64,000 nt of DNA, taken from assembly GCF_000717745.1 (NCBI RefSeq), contig NZ_JOBH01000011.1, forward strand, positions 62,001 to 126,000, written 5' to 3'. Of the stretch, positions 1-8,142 are shown piece by piece (positions within the stretch are counted from its first letter, which is position 1; the number at the start of each line of letters is the position of its first letter). This stretch comes from Streptomyces violens (GTDB lineage: Bacteria; Actinomycetota; Actinomycetes; Streptomycetales; Streptomycetaceae). The notes under the pieces were generated by a model. That model was not told where the DNA came from. It was given only the letters and a program-made list of their open reading frames with translations, and ran no database searches. A program made the translations under genes and the position numbers.

Positions 1-1066
1 ACGGCCCGCCGGACGAACCGGCCGTCATCGTGCAGCCGATGCGGTACATCGTGGGCTGCGCGGTGTCCAGCGAGAGCCGGCCGGGCCTCCCGGGGCACTG
101 CTGCAGCGTCTGCCCGTCGAACGGCTTGGCGGCCGGGTAGCCCTGCGCGGTCAGCGACGCGATCTTCGGCACGGCCGGCGCGTTGAACTGCACCGGGTAG
201 GCCGTCCCGACCGTCTCCTCCAGCGACTTGGTGTTGCCCGCCTCCGGCTTCACGTGCAGCACGGCGAAGTCGTACGGCGCGCCCTGGCCACCGGTCTTCG
301 CGCCCTCGTCGATCCACTGCTGCGAGGTCTGCGCCGCGTCGGCCCAGAACACGCCCTTCGGGGCCAGCTGCTCCTTCGTCGCGCCCTGCAGCTCGGCGGC
401 GGACCTGCCGCTGTCGTTGTACGAGGGCACGAAGGCGATGTTGCGGTACCAGCCGCCGCTCTTGCCGGCGTGCACGCAGTGGCCCGCCGTCCACACCATG
501 TTCGACTTGCCCGGGTGCGCCGGGTCCTCGACCACCGCGCCCGAGCAGACCATCGAGCCCTCGGGGCTGTCGAAGAACACCTTGCCGACGCCGGGCGCGC
601 TCTCGCTGTACGGGGCGCTCACCGGCTGCGCCCGCACGGGTGCCGGCTCGGGATCGGTGACGCCCTGGTCACCGGAGATGTCCTCCGGCTCGACCGGCTC
701 GGTGGGCTGCTCGGCGTCCTTCATCCGGTCCGGGTCCCACAGCCCCTTGATGTAGGGGTTCACGAACTGGCCGGCCTCACGCAGCCACTTCTTCTTGTCC
801 CAGTTCTTCCACTCGCCGTGCTTCCAGTCGTCCAGGTTCACGCCGAGGTCCTTGAGCTTGTCCTGCAGCTCCTTGGGGATCTTCAGCTCGCCGCCGCCCG
901 GCTGGTCCACGGCCGACTGGTCCGGCTGCGAACCGGCGCTGTCGTCCGAGGGGCCGCAGGCGGTGGCGGTCAGCGCCAGCGCGCCGACCAGCGCGGCCGC
1001 GGCGACACCGCGCGTGGTTCGGCGTCCGGCACGTGGCCGGGCGGCGGACAGGCGGATGGATCGCAT
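1..1066 (-). CDS. Secreted trypsin-like serine protease, lipoprotein, C-terminus cut by window edge
   Basis: The minus-strand frame opens at ATG 1066 behind a GGGGGA ribosome site and runs off the left edge with no stop. The N-terminus is an Arg-rich leader and hydrophobic stretch ending in LTATAC, a lipobox that predicts lipid attachment at Cys. An acidic/Pro-rich linker follows, then a chymotrypsin-fold domain. The triad is visible as His in WTAGHC, Asp in YDFAVL and Ser in GSSGGP, the last only about 10 bases from the edge. The role is probably cell-surface proteolysis; the substrate is unknown. It diverges from the siderophore operon. A reader without the flanking sequence cannot tell how much C-terminal protein is missing; trypsin-like domains usually need about 30-40 more residues. 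Confidence 0.88.
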   Translation of the reverse strand, partial: MRSIRLSAARPRAGRRTTRGVAAAALVGALALTATACGPSDDSAGSQPDQSAVDQPGGGELKIPKELQDKLKDLGVNLDDWKHGEWKNWDKKKWLREAGQFVNPYIKGLWDPDRMKDAEQPTEPVEPEDISGDQGVTDPEPAPVRAQPVSAPYSESAPGVGKVFFDSPEGSMVCSGAVVEDPAHPGKSNMVWTAGHCVHAGKSGGWYRNIAFVPSYNDSGRSAAELQGATKEQLAPKGVFWADAAQTSQQWIDEGAKTGGQGAPYDFAVLHVKPEAGNTKSLEETVGTAYPVQFNAPAVPKIASLTAQGYPAAKPFDGQTLQQCPGRPGRLSLDTAQPTMYRIGCTMTAGSSGGP

Positions 1067-1221
1067 GACTGGATTCCCCCTGGGTGTGTTCGTCGACCGC
1101 TGCGACGATCGTCCGGCGAGCGCATTCGCGACCGTCCGGCGACTGTTGGCGATCGGTATGGACTTGTTCGGACCGATCCGTCGGTTCTGGTGGCCGGTCC
1201 GGAATGCAGAGCCCCACTATG

Positions 1222-1246
1222 CCGGTGCCGTGGGGGACGGCACCGG
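1222..1246. promoter_or_regulatory. Perfect 10-bp inverted repeat in divergent intergenic region
   Basis: CCGGTGCCGT and ACGGCACCGG are exact inverse complements separated by GGGGG. The element lies between the divergent protease and siderophore genes (1067-1424, no gene seen). A second, looser repeat (GATCGGT at 1151-1157 with ACCGATC at 1172-1178) is nearby. It could be an operator, or a hairpin in the leader of the siderophore mRNA. No DmdR/IdeR-type iron box was found in this gap. Confidence 0.5.
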
Positions 1247-1424
1247 GCGGGTCCGCGGTTCCGGTCGCCAAGGATCTTTGGTGAGGCCGTGATCCGGTGC
1301 TCGTGACGTCGTTGGTACGTACGGGGGACGGCCGGTCCGTGTTCACGGGGCGGCTGACAGAGCCGGTGACCGGCGCCGACGAGCGCGCCGGGAGCCCGTG
1401 GAACAGCAGGAGGACAACACCGCC

Positions 1425-2921
1425 GTGGCCCTGACTCAGCCTCCGCCGATGGCACCGCCGCTGGACCGTGAACAGATCCTGCGGAGGCAGTCGCTCCGCG
1501 AGTCCGCCGCCCGCACGTATGCGCGTTCGCTGCCCGTCGTCCCGGTCCGCGCCCGCGGGCTGACGATCGAGGGGGCGGACGGCCGCCGTTACCTCGACTG
1601 CCTCTCCGGCGCCGGCACGCTCGCGCTCGGGCACAACCACCCCGTTGTGCTCGAAGCGATTCGCGCCGTCCTGGACTCCGGTGCGCCCCTGCACGTCCTG
1701 GACCTCGCCACCCCCGTCAAGGACGCCTTCACCACCGAGCTGTTCGCCACCCTGCCGCGGGAGCTGGCCGAGCACGGGAAGGTGCAGTTCTGCGGCCCGG
1801 CCGGCACGGACGCGGTCGAGGCCGCGCTGACGCTCGTACGGACAGCGACCGGACGCGACGGCCTGATGGCCTTCACCGGCGCGTACCACGGCATGACGGC
1901 GGGGGCGCTCGCCGCGTCCGGGGGCGCGCGGGACACCTCCGTGACCCGGCTGCCGTATCCGTACGCCTATCGCTGCCCGTTCGGGACCGGCGGAGGAGGC
2001 GTCGGGGACGGCGTCGGCGTCGGGCAGGAGGCCGGGAGCGCGGGCGCCGGGATCGGGGGCGCAGGCGGGCACGCCGCAGGGGGCGCGCACGCCGCAGAGC
2101 GCGGCGCGGAACTGGCCGCGCGCTGGGCGGAGAACGCCCTCACCGACCCCAAGAGCGGGGTGCCGTGCCCGGCCGGCATGATCCTTGAGCCCGTCCAGGG
2201 CGAGGGCGGGGTGATTCCCGCGCCCGACAGCTGGCTGCGCCGGATGCGTGAGCTCACCGCGGCGCACGACGTCCCGCTCGTCGTCGACGAGGTGCAGACC
2301 GGCGTCGGCCGCACCGGCGCCTTCTGGGCGATCGACCACAGCGGCATCGTCCCGGACGTCCTCGTCCTCTCCAAGGCCATCGGCGGCAGCCTGCCGCTCG
2401 CGGTGATCGTCTACCGCGAGGAGCTGGACACCTGGCGCCCCGGCGCGCACGCCGGCACCTTCCGCGGCAACCAGCTCGCGATGGCGGCCGGCGCCGCGAC
2501 GCTCGCGTACGTACGCGAGAACGGCCTCGCCGCACACGCCGCCGAGCTGGGCGCACGGATGCTCGCACGGTTGCGCGGCCTGGCCGCGCACCACGACTGC
2601 ATCGGCGACGTCCGCGGCCGCGGCCTGATGCTCGGCGTCGAACTGGTCGATCCGGAAGGGCCGGTGGGACCGGACGGCGCCCCGCCGCCCGGCTCCCGGC
2701 TGGCCGCCGAGGTCCAGCAGCAGTGCCTGGACCGCGGGCTGATCGTGGAGCTCGGTGGCCGCGGCTCCGCCGTCGTCCGCCTGCTCCCGCCGCTCACGCT
2801 CACCGACGAACAGGCCGACGCCGTACTCGACCGCCTCGCCGACGCCATCGCGGCGGCGGTCCGCCCCACCCCCGGACCGACGGGTTCGCCCCTCCCCACC
2901 ATGCGAGGCACCACCCCATGA
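1425..2921 (+). CDS. Class III PLP aminotransferase, diaminobutyrate/ornithine type, siderophore operon
   Basis: This is a fold-type I, class III aminotransferase of about 498 residues. It shows GTDAVEAAL (PLP phosphate contact), VDEVQTGVGRTG (Asp to the pyridine nitrogen) and LSKAIGG, whose Lys should form the Schiff base. Relatives convert aspartate semialdehyde to 2,4-diaminobutyrate with glutamate, as RhbA does in rhizobactin synthesis. I chose GTG 1425 because AGGAGG lies ten bases upstream; an in-frame GTG at 1398 lacks such a site. A Gly/Ala-rich insert of about 45 residues (bases about 1980-2105) interrupts the domain after the RCPFG segment. The stop overlaps the next ATG (ATGA), so translation is probably coupled to the synthetase. 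The exact diamine product is inferred from context. Confidence 0.85.
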   Translation: MALTQPPPMAPPLDREQILRRQSLRESAARTYARSLPVVPVRARGLTIEGADGRRYLDCLSGAGTLALGHNHPVVLEAIRAVLDSGAPLHVLDLATPVKDAFTTELFATLPRELAEHGKVQFCGPAGTDAVEAALTLVRTATGRDGLMAFTGAYHGMTAGALAASGGARDTSVTRLPYPYAYRCPFGTGGGGVGDGVGVGQEAGSAGAGIGGAGGHAAGGAHAAERGAELAARWAENALTDPKSGVPCPAGMILEPVQGEGGVIPAPDSWLRRMRELTAAHDVPLVVDEVQTGVGRTGAFWAIDHSGIVPDVLVLSKAIGGSLPLAVIVYREELDTWRPGAHAGTFRGNQLAMAAGAATLAYVRENGLAAHAAELGARMLARLRGLAAHHDCIGDVRGRGLMLGVELVDPEGPVGPDGAPPPGSRLAAEVQQQCLDRGLIVELGGRGSAVVRLLPPLTLTDEQADAVLDRLADAIAAAVRPTPGPTGSPLPTMRGTTP

Positions 2922-5209
2922 CCGAACGCCTTGGCCCTGCGACGAACGGGCCGGCCGGCCCCGCCCCGGACGCCTCACCCGCGGCGCAGCCCCCGTCCGA
3001 CGGACCGCGCGCGAGCGTGTCGCGGACGGAAATGCCCGGCGGGGGCACGGAGTTCCCCGGCGAGGGCGTCTCTTCGGAGCGCGGGGCGCCGGCTGCGCCG
3101 TCGGGGGGCGGCGCAGCCGGCGGCGCGACCGACGACGCGGCGAGCGCGTTGGCCCCCGAAATTCCTGAAACAGCGGAGCCGTCGGAGGTATCAGAAGAGC
3201 CGTCCGGGGCGTCCGAACCGTCCGAGTCGGCCGACGAACCCAGCGTCCCGCGCCAGGCGCGTCGTATCGGCCACGTGTGTGAGCCGGGGACGCTCGGTTC
3301 CCGGGCGGGCGTCGGGATGGCCTTCGGTGTCGGGGCGGCGATGCGGGACAGGCGGCAGCCGCCCGGTACGGAGCGGGACGCCGACCTCGATCCGTCGAAG
3401 TGCCCCGACCCGTTGGAGCACCCCGACCCGGCGGTGGCCGCGGACGCGGCGGGCGTCGAGAACCTGCTGCGCTGCTGGGTCCGGGAGAGCGGCACGCCGC
3501 GCCCGCCCGGCGACCGTCTCCGGCTCCCGCTCGACGCCATCGGCAACGCCCTGCGCGTCCCCGTCCGTTACTGGTCGGCCACCGGCTGCCACCGCTTCGG
3601 CCTGCCTGTACTGGAGCAGGCTCCGGCGGATGCGCCCTCTGTGGACGCCGTCACCTTGGCCGCTCTGCTGCGCCGAGAGACGGCGTTCGCGGACAGGGCC
3701 GCGGAGGCGACTACGGAGGAGGCCGCAGAGGGGAGTGCAGAAGGGGCCGCCGAAGGATCCCCCGAAGGCGCCGCCGAGCTGGTCGGCCGCGTGGCCAACT
3801 CCGTACGCTGCACCGCCGCCATCCTCGCCGACCGGCGGGCCCGTCCCGCCGGCCCGCACGGCGACCGCTTCCTCGAAGGCGAGCAGTCCCTGATCCTGGG
3901 GCACCCGCTGCACCCCACACCGAAGAGCCGCGAGGGCCTGTCCGAGGGGGACCTCCGCGCGTACTCCCCGGAGCTGCGCGGCTCCTTCCCGCTGCACTGG
4001 CTGGCCGTGCACCGCTCCGTACTGGCCGGGGACTCGGCGTGGACCGCGCGCGGCCGCACCGTACCGTCCGGCCGGCTCGCCGCCGATCTCGCCGGTGACG
4101 GCCTCGAACTACCCGCCGATACCGTCCCGTTGCCGCTGCACCCGTGGCAGGCCCGCGAGGTACGGCACCGCCCCGATGTCGCCGCGCTCCTGGACGCCGG
4201 CCTGCTGCACGACCTCGGCCCGCACGGCAAGCACTGGCACCCCACCTCCTCCGTACGGACGGTCCACTGCCCCGGCGCGAACGCCATGCTCAAGCTCTCC
4301 CTCGGGCTTCGGATCACCAACTCGCGCCGGGAGAACCTCCGCAAGGAGCTGCAGCGCGGCGTCGAGGCCCACCGCCTCCTCCGCAGCGGCCTCTCCGCAC
4401 AGTGGCGCGCGGCCCACCCGGGCTTCGACATCGTCCGCGACCCGGCCTGGCTCGCCGTCACGGGCACCGACGGCGAGCCGGTCCGCGGTCTCGACGTCGT
4501 CTTCCGGCACAACCCCTTCGGGCCGGACGACGACGCCGTGTGCGTCGCCGGCCTCACCTCGCCGCGGCCGTGGCCCGGCCATGAGGGGCTGCGCTCCCGC
4601 CTCGCCGACCTCATCGGCACACTGACGGCGCGCACCGGCCGGCCCGCCGGAGCGGTCGCCGCCGAGTGGTTCCTGCGGTACCTCCACGCCGTCGTACGTC
4701 CCGTCCTGTGGCTCGACGGCACCGCGGGCGTCGCACTGGAGGCCCACCAGCAGAACACCCTCGTCCTGATCGACGCGGACGGCTGGCCGAGCGGCGGCCG
4801 GTACCGCGACAACCAGGGCTACTACTTCCGCGAGTCCCGGCGCGCGGAGCTGGACCGGCGGCTGCCCGGCATCGGCGTCGAGAGCGACACGTTCGTGCCC
4901 GACGACGTCACCGACGAGCGCTTCGCCTACTACCTCGGCATCAACAACGTCCTCGGGCTGATCGGCGCGTTCGGCGCGCAGGGGCTCGCCGACGAGGGGG
5001 TACTCCTCGCCGCCTTCCGGCGGTTCCTGACCGGAGCCGCCGCCGAGCCCGCCGCCCACCGCTCGCCGCTCCCCGAACTCCTCCTCACCGCCCGGACCCT
5101 GCGATGCAAGGCCAACCTCCTCACCCGGCTGCACGGCCTGGACGAGCTCGTCGGCCCGGTCGACACCCAGTCCGTTTACGTCACCCTCCCCAACCCCCTC
5201 AACCCGTGA
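2918..5209 (+). CDS. IucA/IucC-family NRPS-independent siderophore synthetase (first copy)
   Basis: This NIS synthetase activates a carboxylate such as citrate as an acyl-adenylate and condenses it with an amine. Family motifs appear in order: EGEQSLILGHPLHP with KSR (ATP site), HPWQ, TSSVRT, KLSLGLRITNSRRE, EAHQQNT and RDNQGYY. The C-terminal FhuF-like helical part ends near the stop. At 763 residues it is about 180 longer than usual. The excess is a disordered N-terminus of about 150 residues rich in Pro, Ala, Ser and Glu, plus an Ala/Glu/Gly repeat insert at about bases 3700-3780. Start ATG 2918 overlaps the upstream stop. An in-frame upstream start would lie inside the aminotransferase gene and is unlikely. 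Confidence 0.9.
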   Translation: MTERLGPATNGPAGPAPDASPAAQPPSDGPRASVSRTEMPGGGTEFPGEGVSSERGAPAAPSGGGAAGGATDDAASALAPEIPETAEPSEVSEEPSGASEPSESADEPSVPRQARRIGHVCEPGTLGSRAGVGMAFGVGAAMRDRRQPPGTERDADLDPSKCPDPLEHPDPAVAADAAGVENLLRCWVRESGTPRPPGDRLRLPLDAIGNALRVPVRYWSATGCHRFGLPVLEQAPADAPSVDAVTLAALLRRETAFADRAAEATTEEAAEGSAEGAAEGSPEGAAELVGRVANSVRCTAAILADRRARPAGPHGDRFLEGEQSLILGHPLHPTPKSREGLSEGDLRAYSPELRGSFPLHWLAVHRSVLAGDSAWTARGRTVPSGRLAADLAGDGLELPADTVPLPLHPWQAREVRHRPDVAALLDAGLLHDLGPHGKHWHPTSSVRTVHCPGANAMLKLSLGLRITNSRRENLRKELQRGVEAHRLLRSGLSAQWRAAHPGFDIVRDPAWLAVTGTDGEPVRGLDVVFRHNPFGPDDDAVCVAGLTSPRPWPGHEGLRSRLADLIGTLTARTGRPAGAVAAEWFLRYLHAVVRPVLWLDGTAGVALEAHQQNTLVLIDADGWPSGGRYRDNQGYYFRESRRAELDRRLPGIGVESDTFVPDDVTDERFAYYLGINNVLGLIGAFGAQGLADEGVLLAAFRRFLTGAAAEPAAHRSPLPELLLTARTLRCKANLLTRLHGLDELVGPVDTQSVYVTLPNPLNP

Positions 5210-5263
5210 GCCATGAGGCCACCGACCCGTGCCCCCTTGAGCCCACGAGAGGAGCACCCCGCC

Positions 5264-6070
5264 GTGCCCCCCACCGAACCACCGGCGTCTCTGACCACCG
5301 CTCCGGGCCCGGACCCGGCCCTCGCCCCGGCCTCCGAGGGGAGCGTTCAGGCCCTCGCTCCCGAGGCGAGCGTCCCGAGCGCCGCCACTCCCTGCGACGC
5401 TCTCCGTGACACCGTCGACCTCCGGCTGCCCGCCGAACTGACCGTCCTCGGGGCCGAGGACACCGTGCCGCAGCTCCGCCCCGGTGACCCGGCGGCCGGC
5501 CCGCTCCTCGACGCGCTCGCCGGATGGGGACCCGCCGAGACCCCGGCCGGGCCGTTCCAGCTCGTACCTGTCCGGCTGGAGCGCGACCTCGCGCTGGTCG
5601 CCGGCTGGATGAACGACCCGGCCGTGGCCGCTTTCTGGGAGCTGGCCGGGCCGCCCGGTATCACCGAAGCGCATCTGCGGACCCAGCTCGACGGCGACGG
5701 CCGCAGCGTGCCCTGCCTGGGCGTGCTGGCCGGTGTCCCCATGAGCTACTGGGAGATCTACCGCGCCGACCTCGACCCGCTCGCCCGCTACTACCCGGCC
5801 CGCCCGCACGACACCGGCATCCACCTCCTCATCGGCGGCGTCGCCGACCGCGGCCGCGGCCTGGGGAGCACCCTCCTGCGGGCCACCGCCGACCTCGTCC
5901 TGGACCACCGCCCCCAGTGCGGCCGGGTCGTCGCCGAGCCCGACCTGCGCAATACCCCCTCCATCGCCGCCTTCCTCAGCGCCGGCTTCCGCTTCGCCGC
6001 GGAGACCGACCTGCCCGACAAGCGCGCCGCCCTGATGATCCGCGACCGCGCCCTGCGCACCGTCCTGTGA
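5264..6070 (+). CDS. GNAT-family acyltransferase of siderophore biosynthesis (IucB/RhbD-like)
   Basis: The gene encodes about 268 residues. A variable Pro/Ala-rich N-terminus is followed by a GNAT domain like IucB, MbtK and DesC. Visible are WMNDPAVAAFWELAGP, then MSYWEIYRADLD, HLLIGGVADRGRGLGSTLL (acetyl-CoA pyrophosphate loop) and VAEPDLRNTPSIAAFLSAGF. Members acylate an amine or hydroxylamine of the siderophore building block using an acyl-CoA. GTG 5264 is chosen because GAGAGGAG lies nine bases upstream; ATG 5213 in frame has no such site. It sits between the two synthetase genes, the same order as in rhizobactin-type operons. No N-hydroxylase gene is nearby, so whether the acceptor is hydroxylated is open. 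Confidence 0.85.
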   Translation: MPPTEPPASLTTAPGPDPALAPASEGSVQALAPEASVPSAATPCDALRDTVDLRLPAELTVLGAEDTVPQLRPGDPAAGPLLDALAGWGPAETPAGPFQLVPVRLERDLALVAGWMNDPAVAAFWELAGPPGITEAHLRTQLDGDGRSVPCLGVLAGVPMSYWEIYRADLDPLARYYPARPHDTGIHLLIGGVADRGRGLGSTLLRATADLVLDHRPQCGRVVAEPDLRNTPSIAAFLSAGFRFAAETDLPDKRAALMIRDRALRTVL

Positions 6071-6206
6071 TCCGCCACCGGCCCCGGACCCCGGCCCGCC
6101 CCGGTCACGCCCTCCCCGTATCCCCTCCTCCTCTCCACTCCCTTCCCCTCGACAATCCGCTGCTCATTCCCTTATGCCGCTCACCCCGAGCACCAAGGAG
6201 TCAGCC

Positions 6207-8066
6207 TTGCCTCCCTCCTCCTCCGCCCAGCCCGCCCATACCGCCGGCCCCTCCGACCCGAGCGGCCCGGCCGACACCGCCGTCCCGGCCGGCCCGGACC
6301 CCACGCCCCCCTGCGGCCCGGACGCCGCAGCCTGGCAGCGCGCCGCCCGCCGCCTCCTCGCCAAGACCCTCGCGGAGCTGGCCTACGAGGAGGTCATCGC
6401 CCCCGAGCCGGACGGCACCGCCCCCTGCGGCACCCCCCGCTACCGCCTTCCCCTCACCCCCGATATCACCTACCGCTTCCACGCCCGCCGCGGCGCATAC
6501 GGGCACTGGCGCGTTGACCCGGACTCCGTCACGCCCACCGGCGACCCTCTGCACTTCCTCTTCCACGCCCACGACACCGTCCTGGGCCTGAGCGGCGACA
6601 CCACCGGCCACCTCATCCGCGAGCTCACCGCCACGCTCGCCGCCGACACCCGGCTGGACGCCACCGCCCTCACCGCCGCCGAGCTTGCCGACCTCGACTA
6701 CGCGGCCCTCGAAGGCCACCAGACCGGTCACCCCTGGCTGATCGCCAACAAAGGGCGGCTCGGCTTCTCCGCCGCCGACGCCGAGCGCTGGGCCCCCGAA
6801 GCCCGCACGCCCTGCCGGCTGCCCTGGATCGCCGCCCACCGCGACCTCGCCCGCTACCGCGGCACCGGCCCGCTGGCCACCCCCGACCGCCTGTACTCCG
6901 AAGAACTCACCCCCGAACTCCGCGACACTTTCGCCCGCACCCTCACCGACCGGGGCCTCGACCCCGCCGACTACCTCTACCTCCCCGTCCACCCCTGGCA
7001 GTGGGACGAGACCATCGCCCCGCTCTACGCCCCGCAAATCGCCGCCGAATTCATCGTCCCACTCACCACTGACAACGACCTCCGGCTGCCGCAGCAGTCG
7101 ATCCGCACCTTCCTCAACACCAGCCGCCCGCACGCCCGCACGGTCAAGCTCCCGCTGTCCGTACTGAACACGCTCGTCTGGCGCGGTCTGCCCACCGAGC
7201 GCACCCTCGCGGCCCCCGCCGTCACCGCCTGGGTCCAGGGCCTGCGCGACGCCGACCCGTACCTCCGCGACGAGACCCGCGTGATCCTCCTCGGCGAGAC
7301 CGCGTCCGTCACCGTCGAACACCCCCTGTACGACCGCATCCCCGGCGTCCCGTACCAGTACAAGGAGCTGCTCGGCTGCATCTGGCGCGAGCCGGTCGCC
7401 CCGCTGCTCGACCCTGGAGAGCGCGCCCGCACCCTCGCCTCGCTCCTGCAGACCGACCCGCACGGCCGCGCGCTGACCGCCGAGCTGGTCCACCGCTCCG
7501 GGCTCGCGCCGCACACCTGGCTGCGCTACCTCTTCGCCGCCCTGCTGCCACCGCTGCTGCACTTCCTCTACCAGTACGGCACCGTCTTCTCCCCGCACGG
7601 CGAGAACGCCATCGTCTGCTTCGACGCGCACGACGTCCCCACCCGCCTCGCGGTCAAGGACTTCGTGGACGACGTCAACACCACGGACGGTCCGCTGCGC
7701 GAACTGGCCGCCATGCCCGAGGACGTACGCGAGGTCCTGCTCACCGAACCGCCCGCGTTCCTGACCCAGTTCATCCATTCCGGGCTGTTCGTCGGCGTGT
7801 TCCGCTATCTGGCGCCGCTGTGCGAGGAGCAACTGGGCGTCCCCGAGGGCGACTTCTGGTCACTCGTACGGGCCGAGATCCTGCGCCACCACGAGCGCTT
7901 CCCGCACCTCAAGGAGCGCCACACGATGTTCGACCTGCTCACCCCGCAGATCGAGCGCCTCTGCCTCAACCGCAACCGTCTCCACATGGACGGTTACCGT
8001 GATCGCCCGGAGCGCCCGCACGCCGCCGTGCACGGCATGATCCCGAACCCGCTGCACGCCCCCTGA
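6207..8066 (+). CDS. IucA/IucC-family NRPS-independent siderophore synthetase (second copy)
   Basis: This is the second NIS synthetase, about 619 residues and close to family length. Motifs include GHQTGHPWLIANKGRLGFS (ATP-binding counterpart of the GHPxHP loop), HPWQWDE, LPQQSIRTF, TVKLPLSVLNT, HGENAIVCFDAHD and a C-terminal helical region with LCLNRNRL. The sequence differs clearly from the first copy, which suggests two successive condensations on citrate or succinate, as with IucA plus IucC. TTG 6207 is preferred because AAGGAG lies six bases upstream. ATG 6174, eleven codons earlier, lacks a ribosome site and is the alternative. This is probably the last gene of the operon, which is followed by 76 bases before the helicase gene. 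Confidence 0.9.
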   Translation: MPPSSSAQPAHTAGPSDPSGPADTAVPAGPDPTPPCGPDAAAWQRAARRLLAKTLAELAYEEVIAPEPDGTAPCGTPRYRLPLTPDITYRFHARRGAYGHWRVDPDSVTPTGDPLHFLFHAHDTVLGLSGDTTGHLIRELTATLAADTRLDATALTAAELADLDYAALEGHQTGHPWLIANKGRLGFSAADAERWAPEARTPCRLPWIAAHRDLARYRGTGPLATPDRLYSEELTPELRDTFARTLTDRGLDPADYLYLPVHPWQWDETIAPLYAPQIAAEFIVPLTTDNDLRLPQQSIRTFLNTSRPHARTVKLPLSVLNTLVWRGLPTERTLAAPAVTAWVQGLRDADPYLRDETRVILLGETASVTVEHPLYDRIPGVPYQYKELLGCIWREPVAPLLDPGERARTLASLLQTDPHGRALTAELVHRSGLAPHTWLRYLFAALLPPLLHFLYQYGTVFSPHGENAIVCFDAHDVPTRLAVKDFVDDVNTTDGPLRELAAMPEDVREVLLTEPPAFLTQFIHSGLFVGVFRYLAPLCEEQLGVPEGDFWSLVRAEILRHHERFPHLKERHTMFDLLTPQIERLCLNRNRLHMDGYRDRPERPHAAVHGMIPNPLHAP

Positions 8067-8142
8067 CGCGCCCGTACGACCGGCCACGGACCGGCCGGGA
8101 CGCGGCGGAGTGTCAGTGGGCCCGCGTAGGGTGGCAAACGCT

